A program made the translations under genes and the position numbers. 64,000 bases of DNA from Chrysopilus asiliformis (taxonomy: Eukaryota > Arthropoda > Insecta > Diptera > Rhagionidae): NCBI GenBank assembly GCA_964034945.1, contig OZ035960.1, positions 74,321,085-74,385,084 on the forward strand, given 5' to 3'. Shown here one piece after another: positions 1 through 10,219 of the stretch; position 1 is the first letter of the stretch; the number at the start of each line of letters is the position of its first letter. The notes beneath the pieces were generated by a model, which saw only the letters and a list, made by a program, of their open reading frames with translations, did not search any database and had not been told where the DNA came from.

Positions 1-474
1 ATGGTTTTGAACACTGTTTTTAGTTGCTCTAAATTGAAATTGCTTCGTTGCTTTTATCGTGTAATTTTATTTTATTTTTATTTGTTTTTTATCTATGGGC
101 GTTTTCATAAATTCAAGTTCTGCAAATAACACAAAAGATTTTTCTTAATAAATAACCCAGTTTATGTTATTTGTTTAGTTTACTTGTTATTCGTTTAGTT
201 TACGAAGAAAATGTTTTGTGCAATTTGCGTAAGTTCCGAGTACATTTATGAAAATGCCCTATTAAACATTGTTCGTAGTGTTGCAAGTGAAATTTGAGTT
301 TTAGGTACAAGATGCCAAAATTCACCAAACGGAAAGTCAAATCCCGTACCATTACGGTCAATCAAATTGTTTCTTTAGTTTCCTTTTCACTAAAATTTCT
401 TACTTAAAAATCTATTGGCGATCGTTGTAGGCGGATCCACGTCTTCTGACCGTCTCTACGAGACAGACACCTTG
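1..474. other. AT-rich sequence, no gene seen
   Basis: No coding region, RNA gene or terminal repeat was recognised here. The sequence is AT-rich and precedes the split repeat that starts near 475. Confidence 0.5.
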
Positions 475-941
475 CTTTTTTTTTATTTTAATTAGTTATT
501 AGTTTTTTTTCTTCCTTCACACTACACGTGAAAACTTAAAAACTTGGCACATTGAACTTATCTATACTAATCTATACTAATTATATAAAGAGGTAAAGTT
601 TGTTTGTTTGTGCAGGGTAATCTCTGGAACCACTGATCCGATTCTGAAAATTCTTTCACTGATAGAAAGCTACACTATTCCCAAGTGACATAGGCTACTT
701 TTTATTGACCTCCCCCTTTCCTTCGGTACCCCTTCCCTGATAACTTTCGAACCGTTCAACCGATTGGGGTGCGGCTTTTCATTAATATAGAAGTCATTCC
801 TCAAGGAAATTTTTCGCCCACTAATATCTACCCTCCCTCCTCTCAGTAAACCCCCTCGCCTGCTACCTTCTACAACAATGAGAGATTCGGATTCGGTTTT
901 CTCCTTTAGGAAGGTCAGCTCTTAGGGAGATTTTTCGCCCA

Positions 942-979
942 CTAATATCTACCCCCCCCGCCCCCCCCCCCCCCCCCCA
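942..979. repeat. Poly-C run
   Basis: A run of C interrupted by one G precedes the purine array. Runs like this are prone to sequencing and assembly length error. Confidence 0.8.
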
Positions 980-1054
980 GGGGCAGGGTAGGGGAAGGGT
1001 AGGGGAAGGGGAAGGAGAAGGAGAAGGAGAAGGGAAAGGAAAAGGAAAAGGAAA

Positions 1055-1636
1055 AGGGAAAGGGAAAGGGAAAGGGAAAGGGAAAGGGAAAGGGAAAGGG
1101 AAAGGGAAAGGGAAAGGGAAAGGGAAAGGGAAAGGGAAAGGGAAAGGGAAAGGGAAAGGGAAAGGGAAAGGGAAAGGGAAAGGGAAAGGGAAAGGGAAAG
1201 GGAAAGGGAAAGGGAAAGGGAAAGGGAAAGGGAAAGGGAAAGGGAAAGGGAAAGGGAAAGGGAAAGGGAAAGGGAAAGGGAAAGGGAAAGGGAAAGGGAA
1301 AGGGAAAGGGAAAGGGAAAGGGAAAGGGAAAGGGAAAGGGAAAGGGAAAGGGAAAGGGAAAGGGAAAGGGAAAGGGAAAGGGAAAGGGAAAGGGAAAGGG
1401 AAAGGGAAAGGGAAAGGGAAAGGGAAAGGGAAAGGGAAAGGGAAAGGGAAAGGGAAAGGGAAAGGGAAAGGGAAAGGGAAAGGGAAAGGGAAAGGGAAAG
1501 GGAAAGGGAAAGGGAAAGGGAAAGGGAAAGGGAAAGGGAAAGGGAAAGGGAAAGGGAAAGGGAAAGGGAAAGGGAAAGGGAAAGGGAAAGGGAAAGGGAA
1601 AGGGAAAGGGAAAGGGAAAGGGAAAGGGAAAGGGAA
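1055..1636 (+). repeat. (GGGAAA)n microsatellite, about 97 uninterrupted copies
   Basis: The hexamer GGGAAA repeats perfectly for about 580 bp, flanked by degenerate purine-rich sequence from about 980 to 1833. The long open frames across it on the other strand (Pro-Phe and Leu-Ser dipeptide repeats) are products of the repeat, not genes. G3 tracts with 3-nt spacers fit the canonical G-quadruplex pattern. Confidence 0.95.
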
Positions 1637-2029
1637 GGGGATGGGAAAGGGAAGGGGATGGGAAAGGGAAGGGGATGGGAAGGGGGAAAGGGGAAAGGGG
1701 GAGCGAACGGGGAAGCGAAGGGTGGAAGGTTGAGGGGAAGGGGAAGGGGATGGGCAAAGGGATGGGGAAGGGGATGGGGAAGGGGAAGGGGAAGGGGAAG
1801 GGGAAGGGGAAGGGGAAGGGGAGAGACGAGGGGATAAATTACTGATGTTTCGTCATACATTGCAATATATACATACATATCTATAAAAATGGATGTTTGT
1901 CTGTTTGTCTGTCTGTCTGAGATTACAAAACTCAAAAACTACTGGACCGATTTTTACGCGGTTTTTTGCAAAATGATCTGTGTTGCCAGTAGCAGGTTTT
2001 TAGCTATGTAGATTTTCAAAATTCGAAAC

Positions 2030-2410
2030 GGAAGGTCCTGTAAGGATAATGAAAATATCCTTTTTCCCGTTTTTCCTCGGAAAAATCGGCATAAGGGGGT
2101 TTTTGGTGTCGCTGATCATGAATCTGGTATTAAATTTTCAAAACTCGAAACGGAAGGTCCTGTAAGGATAACGCAAATGTCCTTTTTCTAATTTTTCTTG
2201 AAACAATTGACACTAGGGGGTTTTCGAGGTCGTTGATCGCGAATCCAGTGTTCGATTTTTCAAATGCTAAACGGGAGGTCCTGTAATGACAACGGAAATG
2301 TCCTTTTTCCAATTTTTCTCGCAAAAAAAACGGGCTTTGGGAGGTTTTCAGGGTTGCTTATCACGAATCTGGAGTTGGAATTTCAAAATTCGAAACGGAA
2401 GGTCCTATAA
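2030..2410 (+). repeat. Minisatellite, about four monomers of about 122 bp
   Basis: The core GGAAGGTCCTGTAAGGATAA recurs near 2031, 2153, 2273 and 2398, with diverged last copies. The same monomer appears at 21310-21560, 22140-22680, 23010-23260, 26413-28030, 38290-38650, 47520-48110 and 62038-62180, in both orientations and inside different elements. Confidence 0.9.
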
Positions 2411-3570
2411 GTTATTTTATGGTTTTTTGGCATTCTAAAATTTACACAAAAAAACTTTGAGCTGCCAACGAAGGGTCTGCTAGTAAACAATAATTTGATT
2501 GATATTGGCGACAACGGGCGAAAGTTGAACTTCTTTCACTGGGGTTACCAGAGCTAATTCCGTTTTAGTCATTTATATATATTTTTTTTCTTCTATAATT
2601 TTTTTTAAAGAAGAATAAAAAAATAATTTTTTTTATTTGTTTTAACCTTTTTTTAAAGGGGAAAACAAAGGAAGACAATTCATAAAATAGAAAAATAGAA
2701 TAAAACCAGTTAATTTTAAAATTTGTTAAAAATTCCTATTTGATGAATTCTTTCATCTGAGGTTAGCATAGCGTCGTCTGGTGTCATCGACATCAGGCTA
2801 TTTTTTTTTGGCGTACATACAACTGAGGGCCCCAACATAAAAACAAATTTTTTTTGACGTGGATACGTCTTGGATTTTGATAATGGGGGTACAAATTAGA
2901 AAATCGGCTTGCTGCCATGATAACAAATTTGCAATCAATAAAACTCGATAGTTTGTGCTGATATCTGAACAAAACCTGTGTTATAAGCAGTGACGTGGCG
3001 TGCTGCTTTCAGTAGGGTGTTCAATATTAAGTTTCTGTTAAATGATAGAGGTCTACTCTTAGTTTTATCCAGGATCACGTCCGGGACGTGATAGACGAAG
3101 ATCCAATTTTTCCTCGATATTTAATTGAGAAAATGGTTTCTCAAACAATTTTTCGATTGCGCATCCGCATTCACAAGCCATAATATTAAATTAATTATTT
3201 CTCATACACAAAAGCCAACTGAACACCTGTAAAATCAGATACCGACTGAGCTGATGAGCAAGCAATATTGCTGTTTTGCTTGGCACACACACACACCCAC
3301 ACGCATCAGCACGTCAGCCGAACGGCTATACGATGGTCGGTTTTCTATTGTCGGGTTTCGCAGCATCGCGGCCAGCAGTGTTGCCAGACGCTCGATGCAA
3401 AATTTACCACGAGATTTGCCTGAATTTCCCTTTTTTCCCACAGAATAGTCGATTTTTACCTCTTTTTTTCCCACGGAACAAAACTTTGACAAAACCCGAA
3501 GACCTACCTAAATTACCACGTAAATTGTACAACAAACATAAATTCAAAGCACAAAATGTATATACAGTGT

Positions 3571-3634
3571 CCTGCAGCAACGGGTACAAACGATCAGGTA
3601 TCATACCTGGTCGTTTGTGTCCGTTGCTACAGGA
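3571..3634. repeat. Short inverted repeat (hairpin)
   Basis: CAGGTAT and ATACCTG flank a single base and continue outward as AAACGA/TCGTTT and GCAACGG/CCGTTGC with a few mismatches, giving a stem of about 28 bp. It could be a relic of two abutting terminal repeats. Confidence 0.7.
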
Positions 3635-3940
3635 GTCCCACTAGACCCCCAATGTTGAAAACGATGCGTTTAGGTAGGTACACAAAAACACAAAAAAATG
3701 GGAAAGTACACATGTTTTCTTTAACTTAAAATAGCTTCGATATTTTGTCTGCAAAATATGTTATATAAATAATTATGATATCAATAATTGACTAAACAAA
3801 GTTCTCACCAAATCGCGGCAGTTTCGTCAATGCAAAATCCAATCAGCATGGCCGGAAAAATTTGAAACAGCAAATGACATTTCAGTCTAAAGAAATGCAA
3901 AAAAAAAAGATCGTAGGTCAGAGTAAATTTTACCCTGGAG

Positions 3941-4863
3941 CAGTGTTGGGCAAAACGTAATTGTCAGTGCAATTAACAATTAACGATTAATCAATTGTAA
4001 TTGTAGATTTCTGCAATTGACAATTAATCAATTGTAATTGTAAATTTCTGCAATTAACAATTAATCAATTGTTAATTGTATTTTTCACAATTAACAATTA
4101 ATTAATTGTTAATTGCATTTTTCACAATTAACAATTAATTAATTGTTAATTGTTTGATCAATCATTACTAGTACAATTAACAATTAAATCTTATGAACTT
4201 TAAAAAATCAAAATCTCGAATTTTTAACACCTTTTAATTAACGGCTCTGGAAAAGCAAAATCTAAAAGGATTAATAATTTATAAGGATCGTGCACCATAT
4301 TTCGTGGTAATTCAATTTAGTCAACTCATCTTTTTATATGGAAAAATGATCGAAATCGATCGAAATGAGGGAAAATTTAATTTGTCTCAAAACGACGGGA
4401 TCGGGAAGGGGTTGGGAGTCCCTTCCCTTCCCTTCCCTCCCACTCCCAACCCCTTCCCGATCCCGTCGTTTTGAGGCAATTTAACTTTTCAGCAATCAGC
4501 GTTTAAAACAAATAATCACAAAAAGTTGTATTCTTAATTGAAAATTGTTAGTTTTTTTCATTTTTTTTTTGAAATTTGACATTCAATGTACATTTTTTTT
4601 ACAGGCCCTTGTTTTTGAATTTTTAATTGTAAATTTAATTGCAAAAAAGTTAATTGATTGAAAATTTAATTGCAATTAATTTAATTGCAATTAAATTTAA
4701 TTGCAATTGAATTTAATTGCAAAATCTGCAATTAAATTTAATTGCAATTAAATTTAATTGCAAAATCTGCAATTAAATTTAATTGCAATTAAATTAATTG
4801 CAATTAAATTTTCAATCAATTGATTAGTCAATTGAAAATTTAATTGATTGATGCCCAACACTG
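3941..4863. mobile_element. hAT-type MITE with perfect 8-bp duplication
   Basis: The termini CAGTGTTGGGCA and TGCCCAACACTG are perfect inverted repeats, flanked by CCCTGGAG on both sides (3933-3940 and 4864-4871). The interior is almost entirely reiterated CAATTAACAATTAAT-like units and their complements. A GC-richer perfect inverted repeat lies at about 4388-4476. There is no coding capacity. Confidence 0.93.
4388..4476. repeat. Perfect inverted repeat inside the hAT MITE
   Basis: CTCAAAACGACGGGATCGGG is mirrored by CCCGATCCCGTCGTTTTGAG around a CCCTTCCCTTCC centre. It is the only GC-rich part of the MITE, so it probably entered as a separate fold-back or arose by local inversion. Confidence 0.85.
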
Positions 4864-4884
4864 CCCTGGAGTATGTCATACAAT

Positions 4885-5648
4885 TAGGGATGCAACATCG
4901 TTCATAAAACCTCGATATATCGAAAATCGATGTTTTTTTTAAGGCGACATCGATGTCAAAAAACATCGTCCTGAAAACATCGATACCTCGATGTTTTTCC
5001 GATGTTTTGAAAAAGTTAAATTTAATAAATAATTTAGCCACCTGGCGGATGCTCTACTGTGGGTGGAGTAGAATTAACACGGTTTTAATTCTTCTTATAC
5101 GTTGAACGACCAAAAACCCGTTAGTTTTCGAGATATTCGCAAAAAACTAATTTTTTTGAAATACCGGCATATCTTCATAACGGAGTTCTCGTAAAAGACA
5201 TAAATGTAGCAAATTTTATTGTCTCCAAGTTTTGTAATACATAAGACTACTGGAAAATGGTTAGTTTCGGAATAAATCGCAAAAAACCGCATAGTTTTTA
5301 AAAAGCCGCCGTTTTGGTTACTTCCGGTTAACGGATTTCCACATCAGGACCAAACTTCTCTGTAAAATTTCATGGCTAGCTCTGGTATTTTTTGCAAAAT
5401 CTTGTAGAAAGATGAAACCGAAAATTGATATCAAAGAAAATTTGAAACAAATCTTTAAGTCGAGTGGCTATATTAAATCAGCTAAAATTAGTTTCTCTAC
5501 TAATTTTATGAAGAGTAATGTTCTAACATCGTGGATAACAACATCGATACCTCGATATATCGGCCTGTTCAACATCGAGGTTAAAACTCGATATTTTTCA
5601 ACGATACCTCGATGTTTTGCAAACATCGAGGTATCGTTGGCATCCCTA
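4885..5648. mobile_element. Probable hAT-type element with degraded duplication
   Basis: The termini TAGGGATGCAACATCG and CGTTGGCATCCCTA are inverted repeats. The flanks CATACAAT and TATGTAAT agree at 5 of 8 positions, so the duplication is only a suggestion. Subterminal CTCGATATATCG and ATACCTCGATG motifs recur several times on both sides. The middle (5085-5345) carries a fragment of a dispersed repeat (family C) also found at 42060-42420, 44285-44620 and 63060-63720. Confidence 0.6.
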
Positions 5649-6399
5649 TATGTAATATTGAATGTGGCGCTGCTGCACATTTATTTTGAAAGTCATCAAT
5701 ATACCATCGTGGTCAACTTTTAAAGTTCTTAGATCGTTGCCACATTCACATTAATTTATAAAAAAACGAGAAATTTTCGTAATTTGCCGCTAACACAAAA
5801 TTTACCTTTTTTTTGTTCTAGAGAGCTCGTAAATTCCCTTTTTACCTTTCAGGTTGAGATTTACCATAAAGAGGTAAATTTACCACAATCTGGCATCACT
5901 GCCGGCCAGCAGCAAGCAACATCGCATCGGTTCGCCGTGCGGCTTTTTCTGGAGCACCCAAATTCATCGTTGTGTGCGGTTGCTTCTTGTGAACTTTGTG
6001 TGTGGTGAAACGTTTTTTATTATAGACTTTTACTTAGTCATATGTGTTTTTACTTTGCTTTGGTGCGCTGTAAATTGGAGAACACTCGAGTCGGTCGAAC
6101 GACCGAAAGAGTCGGTATTGCGTTTCGAGTGTGTTTCGCTAAGGGGCGAGTAGGAAAGAAGGCCACAAGCAATTTTTACTTTGGTTCGCTGTAAAGTGGA
6201 GAACACTTGGTTGGTCGAAAAATCGAAAGATAAAGAAACAAGTTGGTAATGTAGTAAATTGTCGAAATTGGTAAATTGTCGAAAGAATTGGCACAAAAAA
6301 AAGAAATTAATTAACAATAGATTTCCGATACATATTGGATTTCAGTAGGGTGTGCAGTGAACACCCTCGCACCTTAGAAGAAACGTCACTGGTTATAAG

Positions 6400-6996
6400 A
6401 TGAGGGCTACATTAAAGCATTGTATAGGGTATTTTGTTATGTTAAACTATGTTCAATTATGTTTTTAAAAAGCAAAATCAACATTTTTACTCTGCTGTTA
6501 TGCTGTGTTTGCTGCTTGCAGTACAGATTTCACATATTTACTCTTTTTATGCTTTCTTTGTGTGTATTTTATTATGCTTTCTCTTTCGATCTCTAAAGAG
6601 AGAAATTTTTAAGAAAGAAATTGTTTCTCTTTAAATTACGCTCCTTGTTTAAACCGGTTTGAGGGCTCGCATAAAAATGAATGAAAGCTTCGAGCGACGG
6701 CTGTTGGGTATGATGCACACACATACACGGCAAAAAATCCTAGAGTATTTTTCAATCCAAAAATTATATTGACAAAATCTTAATAAATATTTTGGATTGG
6801 AATTTAATACATGCGAATTTTTGAAAATATTTTAGCCTTTTTTGCAGACATATTTGAACAGTTTTTTATTACGTATTGAACTCAAATACTTTTAACATTA
6901 ATGTCTACAATTTAATCAAAATTTCAGACCCAAAAAAAAAATATGAAAATTTCTAATCCATATTATTGGATTAGATATTTCCATTGGATTACACAT
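6400..6996. other. AT-rich stretch between two hAT elements, no gene seen
   Basis: Only short, unconvincing open frames occur here. No terminal repeats were recognised. Confidence 0.5.
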
Positions 6997-7004
6997 ATAT
7001 ATAT

Positions 7005-7985
7005 CAGTGGCATGCGGTCTAAGGCGCAGATGGCGCAGAGCGCACCCTGACAAATTCGTTCAAATAAAATAATTTGAACGAATCAAATAAAATAATTTGA
7101 AATTTCCACACAAATTTCATCCAATCTTACACTTTTATAACGATACATCTTCATATTCAATATGCTTCTCGCGCAGTAAATCAATGCGCGCCTCCAAAGA
7201 ACCAAAATGAAAGAGGAAATACCAATTCGAATACTTGGACGAGACGCACAAGTAAAAGTTTCGTAAAGGGGGAACTTAGCATCAGGCATATCATTCGATT
7301 TTTCTTCATAAGCGCTGTAGAGTTGCTGCGCTCGACTCTACATGAGAAGCTATCGCACATCAACGCATGTTTCAATGAATTTTTTGACGCACAGAAAGTG
7401 GTTTTGTTCGTGTATCATTCATGTTTCAGGCGCAGCGATTTAAATGCGCACGATCCGTCGATTTCAATGAATAAACTGCCGCAACTTGAATGGGAATGAT
7501 ATGTAAAAAATGGGAAGACGTTTTTCGAATGAATTTTTTGGTGGAAGCTCATTCTTTGGTTAGACTTTGTTGGATAATTACTGAATTTGCGATTTGCGTG
7601 TTGATTTTCTTTGGAAAATATGAGTATTCATACCTGTGACGTATGTTTATTATTAAAACAGCCTTTCTCAAGGCTAAATTTAGAAGATAAAAATATTTTT
7701 ATCAAGAAAAGTCGTCCTATTCCTAAAATTGATTTGACTCAGAAAAGTACTGTTAAAGGGAAAATTTGTGAGCGACATTTCAAGGTAGAAAATTATTCTA
7801 AATTTAATTGGTTGACGGCATGTGCTGAGAGTAAAATATTATTTTTTTGTCCACACTAAAAGTTTCCGGCTCTTTCTATGACAATGTAATTGACGATTTT
7901 GCAAAATCAGAACGCAGAATCGATTTGGTGTACAAAGTTTAGACAAGTCTGCGCACCCTTATGTGGTTTGCACCGCACGCCACTG
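7005..7985. mobile_element. hAT-type non-autonomous element
   Basis: The termini CAGTGGCATGCGGT and ACCGCACGCCACTG are inverted repeats, with GCGCA/TGCGC just inside. The flanks are ATATATAT on both sides (6997-7004 and 7986-7993). This duplication is less informative because the target is itself an AT repeat. The interior keeps a short zinc-finger-like reading frame at 7611-7856. Confidence 0.8.
7611..7856 (+). pseudogene. Possible hAT transposase N-terminal zinc-finger remnant
   Basis: The 82-residue frame ends in YSKFNWLTACAESKILFFC. This resembles the TTF-type finger upstream of many hAT transposases, where a WLTGC segment is followed by an FC-x-PC pair. The preceding CERHFKVENY fits the same region. 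The frame then stops and no RNase-H-like catalytic region follows before the element ends at 7985. The match is by eye and weak. It fits the hAT-type termini around it. Confidence 0.35.
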
Positions 7986-7993
7986 ATATATAT

Positions 7994-8556
7994 ATAGGTC
8001 CAACGTAATCCAGTTTTGATTAGAATTTACTCCAAGATTTGTATATAAGCACAGAATAACAGAAGGGAAAGAATCGAGAATTTCAATGTCGCACGGTAGA
8101 GAGAAGAATCGGCGATAGAAAAAAATATCTTCAACTCGCTTTAAATTTTCGAATTTTCCGGAATTCCTTTTCTTGCCTTCATATTCAAACCGAACACGCA
8201 AAAGAGATAAAAAATATAACATGCGAAATTTGTTTTGCAGGGTTTGATACGGAATTTTTTTCATTATTCCAGCAATCGAAAAAATCTAACTTCTCCTCAC
8301 ACAAAACACTTTTTAGAACATAAAACGCAATGCGGGATCGATAAAATGACAATTCGATCGAGTTTTGGTTTCATCCATTCCAAGAAACTCATTTTCTGCC
8401 ATAAATGAAAATCAACCAAAAACGATTTCCATTGCAACCCTGTTTGCATTTTTTCTTCTTAGCATACAAACGCATATCAATTGTAAACAAAACGACGTCG
8501 TTTTGTTTACATTTTTAGTTCAATTTTTCCGAGAAAGGTTGGAAGAACTTTTTATT
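7994..8556. other. Region upstream of the THAP-like exon
   Basis: This stretch is not recognisably repetitive within the window. The sequence AAACAAAACGACGTCGTTTTG around 8488-8512 is a near-perfect palindrome centred on GACGTC, which could be a bZIP-type site, but no promoter can be defined. If 8557-8660 is a real exon, its 5' UTR would lie here. Confidence 0.35.
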
Positions 8557-8660
8557 ATGCCAAAATTGGAATTTTTAAAATGCCTCGTCAAGCAATGTTC
8601 CGCGGACAGCTTTAAAAATCCCGACAGAACGTTTTTTAGGGTACCGAAAGCACCAGAAAG
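8557..8660 (+). CDS. Possible first coding exon of a THAP zinc-finger protein
   Basis: The frame from ATG 8557 reads MPKLEFLKCLVKQC at its start and FFRVPKAPE at its end. The THAP domain typically starts within the first residues with Cys-x(2-4)-Cys and has an F-x-x-F/V-P-x-x-P motif about 20 residues later, as here. The frame closes soon after, but AAAG|GTAAAC at 8657-8666 is a good splice donor and would leave a phase-2 exon of 104 bp. THAP domains bind DNA through a C2CH zinc site. The second Cys/His pair should lie in a downstream exon, which I could not find. It may be a host gene or a transposon-derived THAP fragment. Confidence 0.45.
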
Positions 8661-9717
8661 GTAAACTTTTTCGATTAGATACAAAAAAGGGGAAAATTTA
8701 GGAAACACTAAAATTTTCTCGTAATTCCGAGGAAATCAAATTTTTTTAAAAGAATTACGCTATCCGCCACTTCTCCGCGTATCACATAACAATAAACACG
8801 CCACAACATCCACGATTTTACACAATAAATCGGCATAAATTCAAAACGTTTCCGACATTTATCTCGATGTTTTTTTTTGTTCGGTTTGACAAACGTCAAA
8901 CCTTGGTATTACCTGATTCAAGGGTTCGTGATTCAAAGATAGCAAAAGGCGCGTAGATTTGAATTTCAATAAATTTCTGAACTTTGAATTTCATCTTTTG
9001 GATTTGTAAGGGTTTTAAGTTCTCAACGAATTATTTGGCGGATCTAAAAGTTTAGTCTCAGTATAGGGCATTGGAGTAATGTCGATTACATTGACTTTTT
9101 AATAAAAAATTTTTTTTACTAGAATCTGAGCGACGAGCATTAACGCTTCTTTCAAAAAATCAACGTAATTAATTCATACATACTAATTGTTATTAGGGAT
9201 ATGAATTAAATTAAATTTCCGCGAATTTCCATTTAGTGATTTTAGCGGAATAAAATTATGTGCATCAACACATCCAATAGTTTAATTCTGGCAACCCCCT
9301 GGAATTTCATCCGCCATTTCTGGGCACACATATAAAGCAATTCGTGTGCTTACAAGGGAAATGAGATAGCCACATAAGGCCCGGAAAGTTCTTCGCACAT
9401 CAAAAATTTTTGTTCCTCGATTCCCTTCTGGTATTCTGTGATATAAGTATGTATTTCATTAGTAAAAGAGCGATATTTTGCTCCCAGCATTAAAGTTCTG
9501 TTTAGGGTTGTGACTTTTGATTTTCGAAATCGTAGTAAATCGGCCGAAAAATAGTAGTAGAATCGATGAAATAGCAATAAATTTATGTAAAACCTTCGTC
9601 ATTATATATATAACTAATTTGAACGAAAGATTAGAAATGAGAGCGTTTTGAACACTGTATGTATGATATTTATTTCATACTTCGCTTATCATAAACCAAT
9701 TATAAATAAAATTATAG
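8661..9717. other. AT-rich stretch, no gene seen
   Basis: If the exon at 8557-8660 is real, this would be its intron. No further exon was recognised. Reverse-strand open frames here begin without a credible start or domain. Confidence 0.4.
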
Positions 9718-9788
9718 TATGGTGAAACCGAATATCTCAAAAACGTGTCTTATCAAAAAAGTACAAGAACAAAAGTTATTTAGGATAT
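9718..9788 (+). repeat. Family A fragment with internal deletion
   Basis: TATGGTGAAACC joins directly to AATATCTCAAAAACGTGTCT and runs to GGATATGATTCTACA. This compares with the full family A copy at 11101-11680, in which several hundred bases separate the two blocks. It abuts the LTR at 9789. Confidence 0.75.
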
Positions 9789-10200
9789 GATTCTACACGG
9801 ACACAAGACATTAAGATTTATCCTTTGGTGCGTTTCATTCAGGTCTGTTTCTGTTTAATGCTACTTTATTTTTGGGTTTATAGTATGACAACTTTAGAAT
9901 GCAGGGCTAAAGAAGTCAATAGGGGTTGATCATGTCGGAGAAAGAGTATGATTGAATTATTGATATATCGTGTGCATTTTTCTTGCGATCAGGTGTGAGA
10001 CTGAATTACGTTTTTTTTCAGTTTTGGATTTGGTCTACGTTCCCATTCAAATCGTTCTATGTTGAATTTAGAATATAACTAAACAAGCAATATCATGCGT
10101 CAGCTAAACTCTGGCCAATTTCCGTCCAGAGCTATCCGACAATAGTGAAGTTGACAACATGATGTTGAAATTAAATACGAAAACGATTAAATTCGTTACA
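9789..10200 (+). repeat. LTR copy 1 (probable 5' LTR)
   Basis: About 410 bp matches 29531-29935 with only scattered differences. Both copies end in AAATTCGTT(A/G)CA. Here the end is followed at once by a primer binding site, as expected for a 5' LTR. The upstream boundary is uncertain because CGGACACAAG is the first block clearly shared. It may be the 5' LTR of the gypsy element downstream, but no matching 3' LTR was found after the pol gene. Confidence 0.65.
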
Positions 10201-10201
10201 A

Positions 10202-10219
10202 TGGCGCCGAACAGGGACC
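10202..10219 (+). promoter_or_regulatory. Primer binding site, tRNA-Lys type
   Basis: TGGCGCCGAACAGGGACC begins 1 nt after the LTR end. It closely resembles the tRNA-Lys primer binding sites of retroviruses and some insect gypsy-group elements. This is where reverse transcription would be primed. Confidence 0.75.

Larger units (their letters stand above)
561..2483 (+). mobile_element. Non-autonomous Helitron with precise A|T insertion
   Basis: The element starts TCTATACTAATC and ends GGTCTGCTAG. It lies exactly between the A and T of ACTTA|TAAAC, which are adjacent in the paralogous empty site near 28825-28834. A 5' TC, a 3' CTAG and no target duplication are the hallmarks of Helitrons. It is 1,923 bp long and has no transposase. 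In order it holds a short leader with a TTTGTTTG run, a poly-C run, a long GGGAAA array, a purine-rich tail, TGTC/TGTT repeats near 1895-1920 and four minisatellite monomers (2030-2410). I see no strong 3' hairpin, which is unusual for canonical Helitrons. A related, reversed fragment lies at 22075-22790. Confidence 0.8.
475..2838 (+). repeat. Unclassified dispersed repeat, copy 1, split by a Helitron
   Basis: The parts at 475-560 and 2484-2838 together match 28735-29310 nearly base for base, including an A/T-rich lead, ACACTACACGTGAAAACTTA, GGCGACAACGGGCG and AGCATAGCGTCGTCTGG. The second copy is continuous where this one is broken by 1.9 kb. Copy 2 also carries about 125 bp more near 29092-29215. 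The motif TTGGCGACAACGGG could be a remnant primer binding site of an LTR element, but that is speculative. The repeat class is unknown. Confidence 0.8.
3376..5901. mobile_element. hAT-type element 2, inside element 1
   Basis: The termini are CAGTGTTGCCAGA and TCTGGCATCACTG, with subterminal AAATTTACC near both ends. The flanks are GCGGCCAG (3368-3375) and CCGGCCAG (5902-5909), an 8-bp duplication with one mismatch. It contains two smaller elements (3941-4863 and 4885-5648) and no recognisable transposase. The left part contains the small hairpin at 3571-3634. Confidence 0.8.
2988..6391. mobile_element. hAT-type element 1 (outermost of a nest)
   Basis: The ends are CAGTGACGT... and ...ACGTCACTG. 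The left end continues with GTAGGGTGTTCAATAT, mirrored in the right end by ACACCCTACTGAAAT. The element is flanked by a perfect 8-bp duplication GTTATAAG (2980-2987 and 6392-6399). CAGTG-type termini with 8-bp duplications are typical of the hAT superfamily. No hAT transposase domain is recognisable. Most of the interior is occupied by hAT-type element 2. Confidence 0.85.

Noticed and set aside
942..1935. Long open frames of Pro-Phe and Leu-Ser repeats across the GGGAAA array
   Set aside because: They are the translation of the microsatellite in two frames of the other strand, with no start context or domain.
3235..3650. Overlapping short frames around CACACACAC
   Set aside because: They cross the boundary of a hAT insertion at 3376 and show no domain.
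8708..8899. Reverse-strand open frame MTFVKPNKKKH
   Set aside because: It needs a TTG start in a eukaryotic setting and has no recognisable domain.
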